NCBI GenBank assembly: GCA_018402095.1
Contig: JAGYJO010000063.1
Coordinates: forward strand, 1-7,903
Direction: 5' to 3'
Length of the DNA: 7,903 bases
From: a bacterium
GTDB lineage: Bacteria > Margulisbacteria > Marinamargulisbacteria > SXXA01
In this document: positions 6,150-7,903 of the stretch, piece after piece
How the letters are laid out: each line of letters opens with the position of its first letter
How positions within the stretch are numbered: the first letter of the stretch is position 1
The notes under the pieces: model-generated
What the model saw: the letters and a program-made list of their open reading frames with translations, nothing else
Database searches by the model: none
Told to the model about the DNA's origin: nothing
Program-made: the position numbers and the translations under genes

Positions 6150-7903
6150 GGGTGTTCCTGACGAGGGTTTCAAGGCGGGTAACCCAACCTTCAATGGCAT
6201 TAATGCCTTTTTGCCAAAATTCGGGGTCGGACAAATCAAGACCTGCGATAGCGGCTATTTTCTCTGGGCTTGCTGAACGTCCTGCCGCCAACATCTCTTT
6301 GTAGCGCGGGACAAATGAGGCGCCTTCCTCTTTGTATTTTTGATACAGCGCCATGACCAACAAGTTTCCGAAATTATACGCATAAACATAAAATGGCGAT
6401 TCAAAAATATGTGGGATACTGGCCCATTCCCAGTGATACTCGGGCGTGATGGTGACCGCATCGCCAAACATGTTGCTCAGGCCTTCTTTGTACAGATCAC
6501 AGAGCTTTTCGCTGCTTTGCAGTTCTTTTCCAATGGCGTCAAAGGCACTGATTTCAAAGCTGGAAAACATGTTTTGACGATGACTGGTCGCAAAAATTTC
6601 TTCCAACTTATCTGAGATTAACGCGATTTGTGTTTTGGGGTCTGTTGTCTGCTGGAGAATGGCTTCAGTGACCAACATTTCAGCAAATACGGAGGCTGTT
6701 TCTGCCAGAGGGAGGACTGGGTGGTAATCGAGTAAATGTTGTTTCGAACAAAGCATGTCATGGATGGCATGTCCCAATTCGTGTGCGAGTGTGGTGACGT
6801 CTGATGTTTTTCCCATAAAGTTCACCAATACATAGGGGTATATATCGGGTGTGGAGGATGAGCAAAAAGCCCCGCCTCTTTTGGTGGGGGCAACTGGTGC
6901 ATGAATACGGTTTCCAGTGAACATACGTTCCGCCATTTCGGCGATTTCAGTATCAAACTGAGAAAATGCTTTTAGAATGATTGTTTTAGACTCTTCCCAA
7001 GTGTATTGGGTGTCGGATTCTGCCAGCGGTGCATAAATATCGGATAGTGTTAGCTCGGGAAGTTTCAATAGGTCTTTTTTGATCTTGTAGTAGCGTTGTA
7101 CCAAACTGTTGCTAGCCGTAGTGACCTCATGTAGAGCCCTTACAGCGGCGAGTGGGAGATCTGCCGACTTCACTTTGGCCTCTAATGCAGACGTGTATCC
7201 GCGTAACCCTGTTTCTTGGATATAATCTTTGGCGATATGATTGTAGAGATGTCCAAAAATGACCTCGTTTTCTTTGTACCGTTCAAAAAATAGTGCCATA
7301 GCTTTTTTGCGTATTGCGGGGTCTGGATCTAGGCGAAGCTGCCTCAATTGGCTGCCATTGAGTTTTTTGATCTCACCATGTAGTTCAATCTCGAATTGAT
7401 AGGACGACGTGACGTCTTGATAGAGTTTTTGCAAGGCATCAACACCGTTCACATCTTTGAGGTTGATAATGCGTTCTTCTGGTTCTGTGAGCTGATGTGC
7501 CGCGCTGATCCGTGTCAAATGCAGATCATAGGCATAGCGTTTTAGTAAGGGGGACGCTGAGAGTAGTTTTGCTTTTTCCTCTGGGAGTTTTCCAATTTCC
7601 AATTCGAAAAAGACGAATTGATTGGCAATTTCCGCTTCTGCATCGTCTATACGAGCGACCAACGTTTTGAAAGGAATGTCGGCTGTGTTTGCGGCGGCAC
7701 CCAAGCTAGCGTACTGGCTGACTTTGTAGAGTGGGCTGATGATCGTGATGAGGGTATCGTAAGCGACGACTATTTCTTCGGTCGAAAGTTCAGCCAGTTG
7801 GCCTTTGTATTTTTTTCTGAATGCGTTTGCCGCTTCTGTTGTTTGTCGAAGTGTTTGCGTAATAGCCGGGTCTTCAGGGCTTTGAAAAAGATCACTTAAG
7901 TCC
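6139..7903 (-). CDS. pepF: Oligoendopeptidase F, M3 family zinc metallopeptidase (5' partial)
   Basis: Cytoplasmic zinc endopeptidase that cleaves short peptides, probably in peptide recycling. The reading frame stays open to the right edge: upstream of a TTG at 7704, which a gene finder might take as the start, the frame continues for 66 more codons with a typical PepF N-terminus (DLSDLFQSPEDPAIT, later FRKKYKG), so the real start lies just outside. 587 residues are visible, nearly the family's full length of about 600. The helical N-terminal PepF domain is followed by the M3 catalytic domain: PTKRGGAFCSSS, then the zinc site HELGH (codons 6783-6769; first His is visible residue 374, Glu375 catalytic), with the third ligand expected at Glu401 in LAETAS, 27 residues on. 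PEYHWEWASIPHIFESPFYV and YAYNFGNLL near the C-terminus are the conserved substrate-side motifs with Tyr and His. It is the first visible gene of the operon, overlapping cysE by 11 bases. Confidence 0.95.
   Translation of the reverse strand, partial: DLSDLFQSPEDPAITQTLRQTTEAANAFRKKYKGQLAELSTEEIVVAYDTLITIISPLYKVSQYASLGAAANTADIPFKTLVARIDDAEAEIANQFVFFELEIGKLPEEKAKLLSASPLLKRYAYDLHLTRISAAHQLTEPEERIINLKDVNGVDALQKLYQDVTSSYQFEIELHGEIKKLNGSQLRQLRLDPDPAIRKKAMALFFERYKENEVIFGHLYNHIAKDYIQETGLRGYTSALEAKVKSADLPLAAVRALHEVTTASNSLVQRYYKIKKDLLKLPELTLSDIYAPLAESDTQYTWEESKTIILKAFSQFDTEIAEMAERMFTGNRIHAPVAPTKRGGAFCSSSTPDIYPYVLVNFMGKTSDVTTLAHELGHAIHDMLCSKQHLLDYHPVLPLAETASVFAEMLVTEAILQQTTDPKTQIALISDKLEEIFATSHRQNMFSSFEISAFDAIGKELQSSEKLCDLYKEGLSNMFGDAVTITPEYHWEWASIPHIFESPFYVYAYNFGNLLVMALYQKYKEEGASFVPRYKEMLAAGRSASPEKIAAIAGLDLSDPEFWQKGINAIEGWVTRLETLVRNTHVS
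6155..6160 (-). promoter_or_regulatory. Ribosome binding site for cysE
   Basis: The minus-strand sequence CAGGAA contains AGGA (6159-6156), six bases before the ATG at 6149-6147. It lies inside the end of the pepF coding region. Its good match and spacing favour the 298-residue start of the serine acetyltransferase over the upstream in-frame ATG at 6239. Confidence 0.55.

Noticed and set aside
5253..6239. Serine acetyltransferase starting at the upstream ATG at 6239
   Set aside because: The extra 30 residues lie wholly in the pepF 3' end and are low-complexity in Pro and Lys; a ribosome site fits the ATG at 6149 instead.
6139..7704. Oligoendopeptidase F starting at the TTG at 7704
   Set aside because: The same frame continues without a stop to the window edge and encodes the family's normal N-terminus, so the TTG is an internal leucine codon.
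1..7903. Search for defence systems, toxin-antitoxin pairs, mobile elements, CRISPR arrays, tRNAs or riboswitches
   Set aside because: All long frames are accounted for by known metabolic families, gaps between genes are nearly absent, and I saw no array-like repeats, transposase motifs or tRNA-like folds.

Overview
The window reads as chromosomal DNA from a Gram-negative-type bacterium of moderate GC, with housekeeping and amino-acid metabolism genes. No phage, plasmid, transposon, CRISPR or RNA gene is visible. Two traits lean weakly towards the PVC superphylum (Chlamydiae, Planctomycetes, Verrucomicrobia): a long-form acyl-CoA dehydrogenase with an extra C-terminal domain, and an EpsC-type serine acetyltransferase. 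This placement is a guess from family resemblance; no marker gene in the window fixes the taxon.

Layout. The plus strand carries only the 3' part of an acyl-CoA dehydrogenase gene (1-1389), whose stop codon is buried in a 13-bp hairpin (1384-1412). A short intergenic stretch of about 130-210 bp follows, depending on where the convergent gene is taken to end. Everything from there to the right edge is one leftward (minus-strand) gene string, read in transcription order: oligoendopeptidase F (runs off the right edge, 7903 to 6139), serine acetyltransferase (6149-5253), trpC (5256-4477), trpF (4487-3825), purK (3828-2695) and an RlmI-like 23S rRNA methyltransferase (2698 to about 1604 and beyond). 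Every junction overlaps by 4 or 11 bases, three of them as the ATGA stop/start, so this is almost certainly one co-transcribed and partly translationally coupled unit. Its promoter must lie outside the window.

Function. TrpF and TrpC catalyse consecutive steps of tryptophan synthesis, CysE commits serine to cysteine, PurK acts in purine synthesis on a pathway that, like tryptophan, starts from PRPP, and PepF degrades peptides. The other trp genes and purE are not in the window. The set looks like a mixed biosynthetic operon, not a dedicated new system.

The oddest point is the 3' end of the last gene. The methyltransferase frame is intact through its DPPA motif, then the conserved C-terminus continues in other frames. 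At least three single-base indels, perhaps five, fall within about 250 bp, while no other gene in the window shows any. This is either local gene decay at the operon's end or a stretch of poor sequence.
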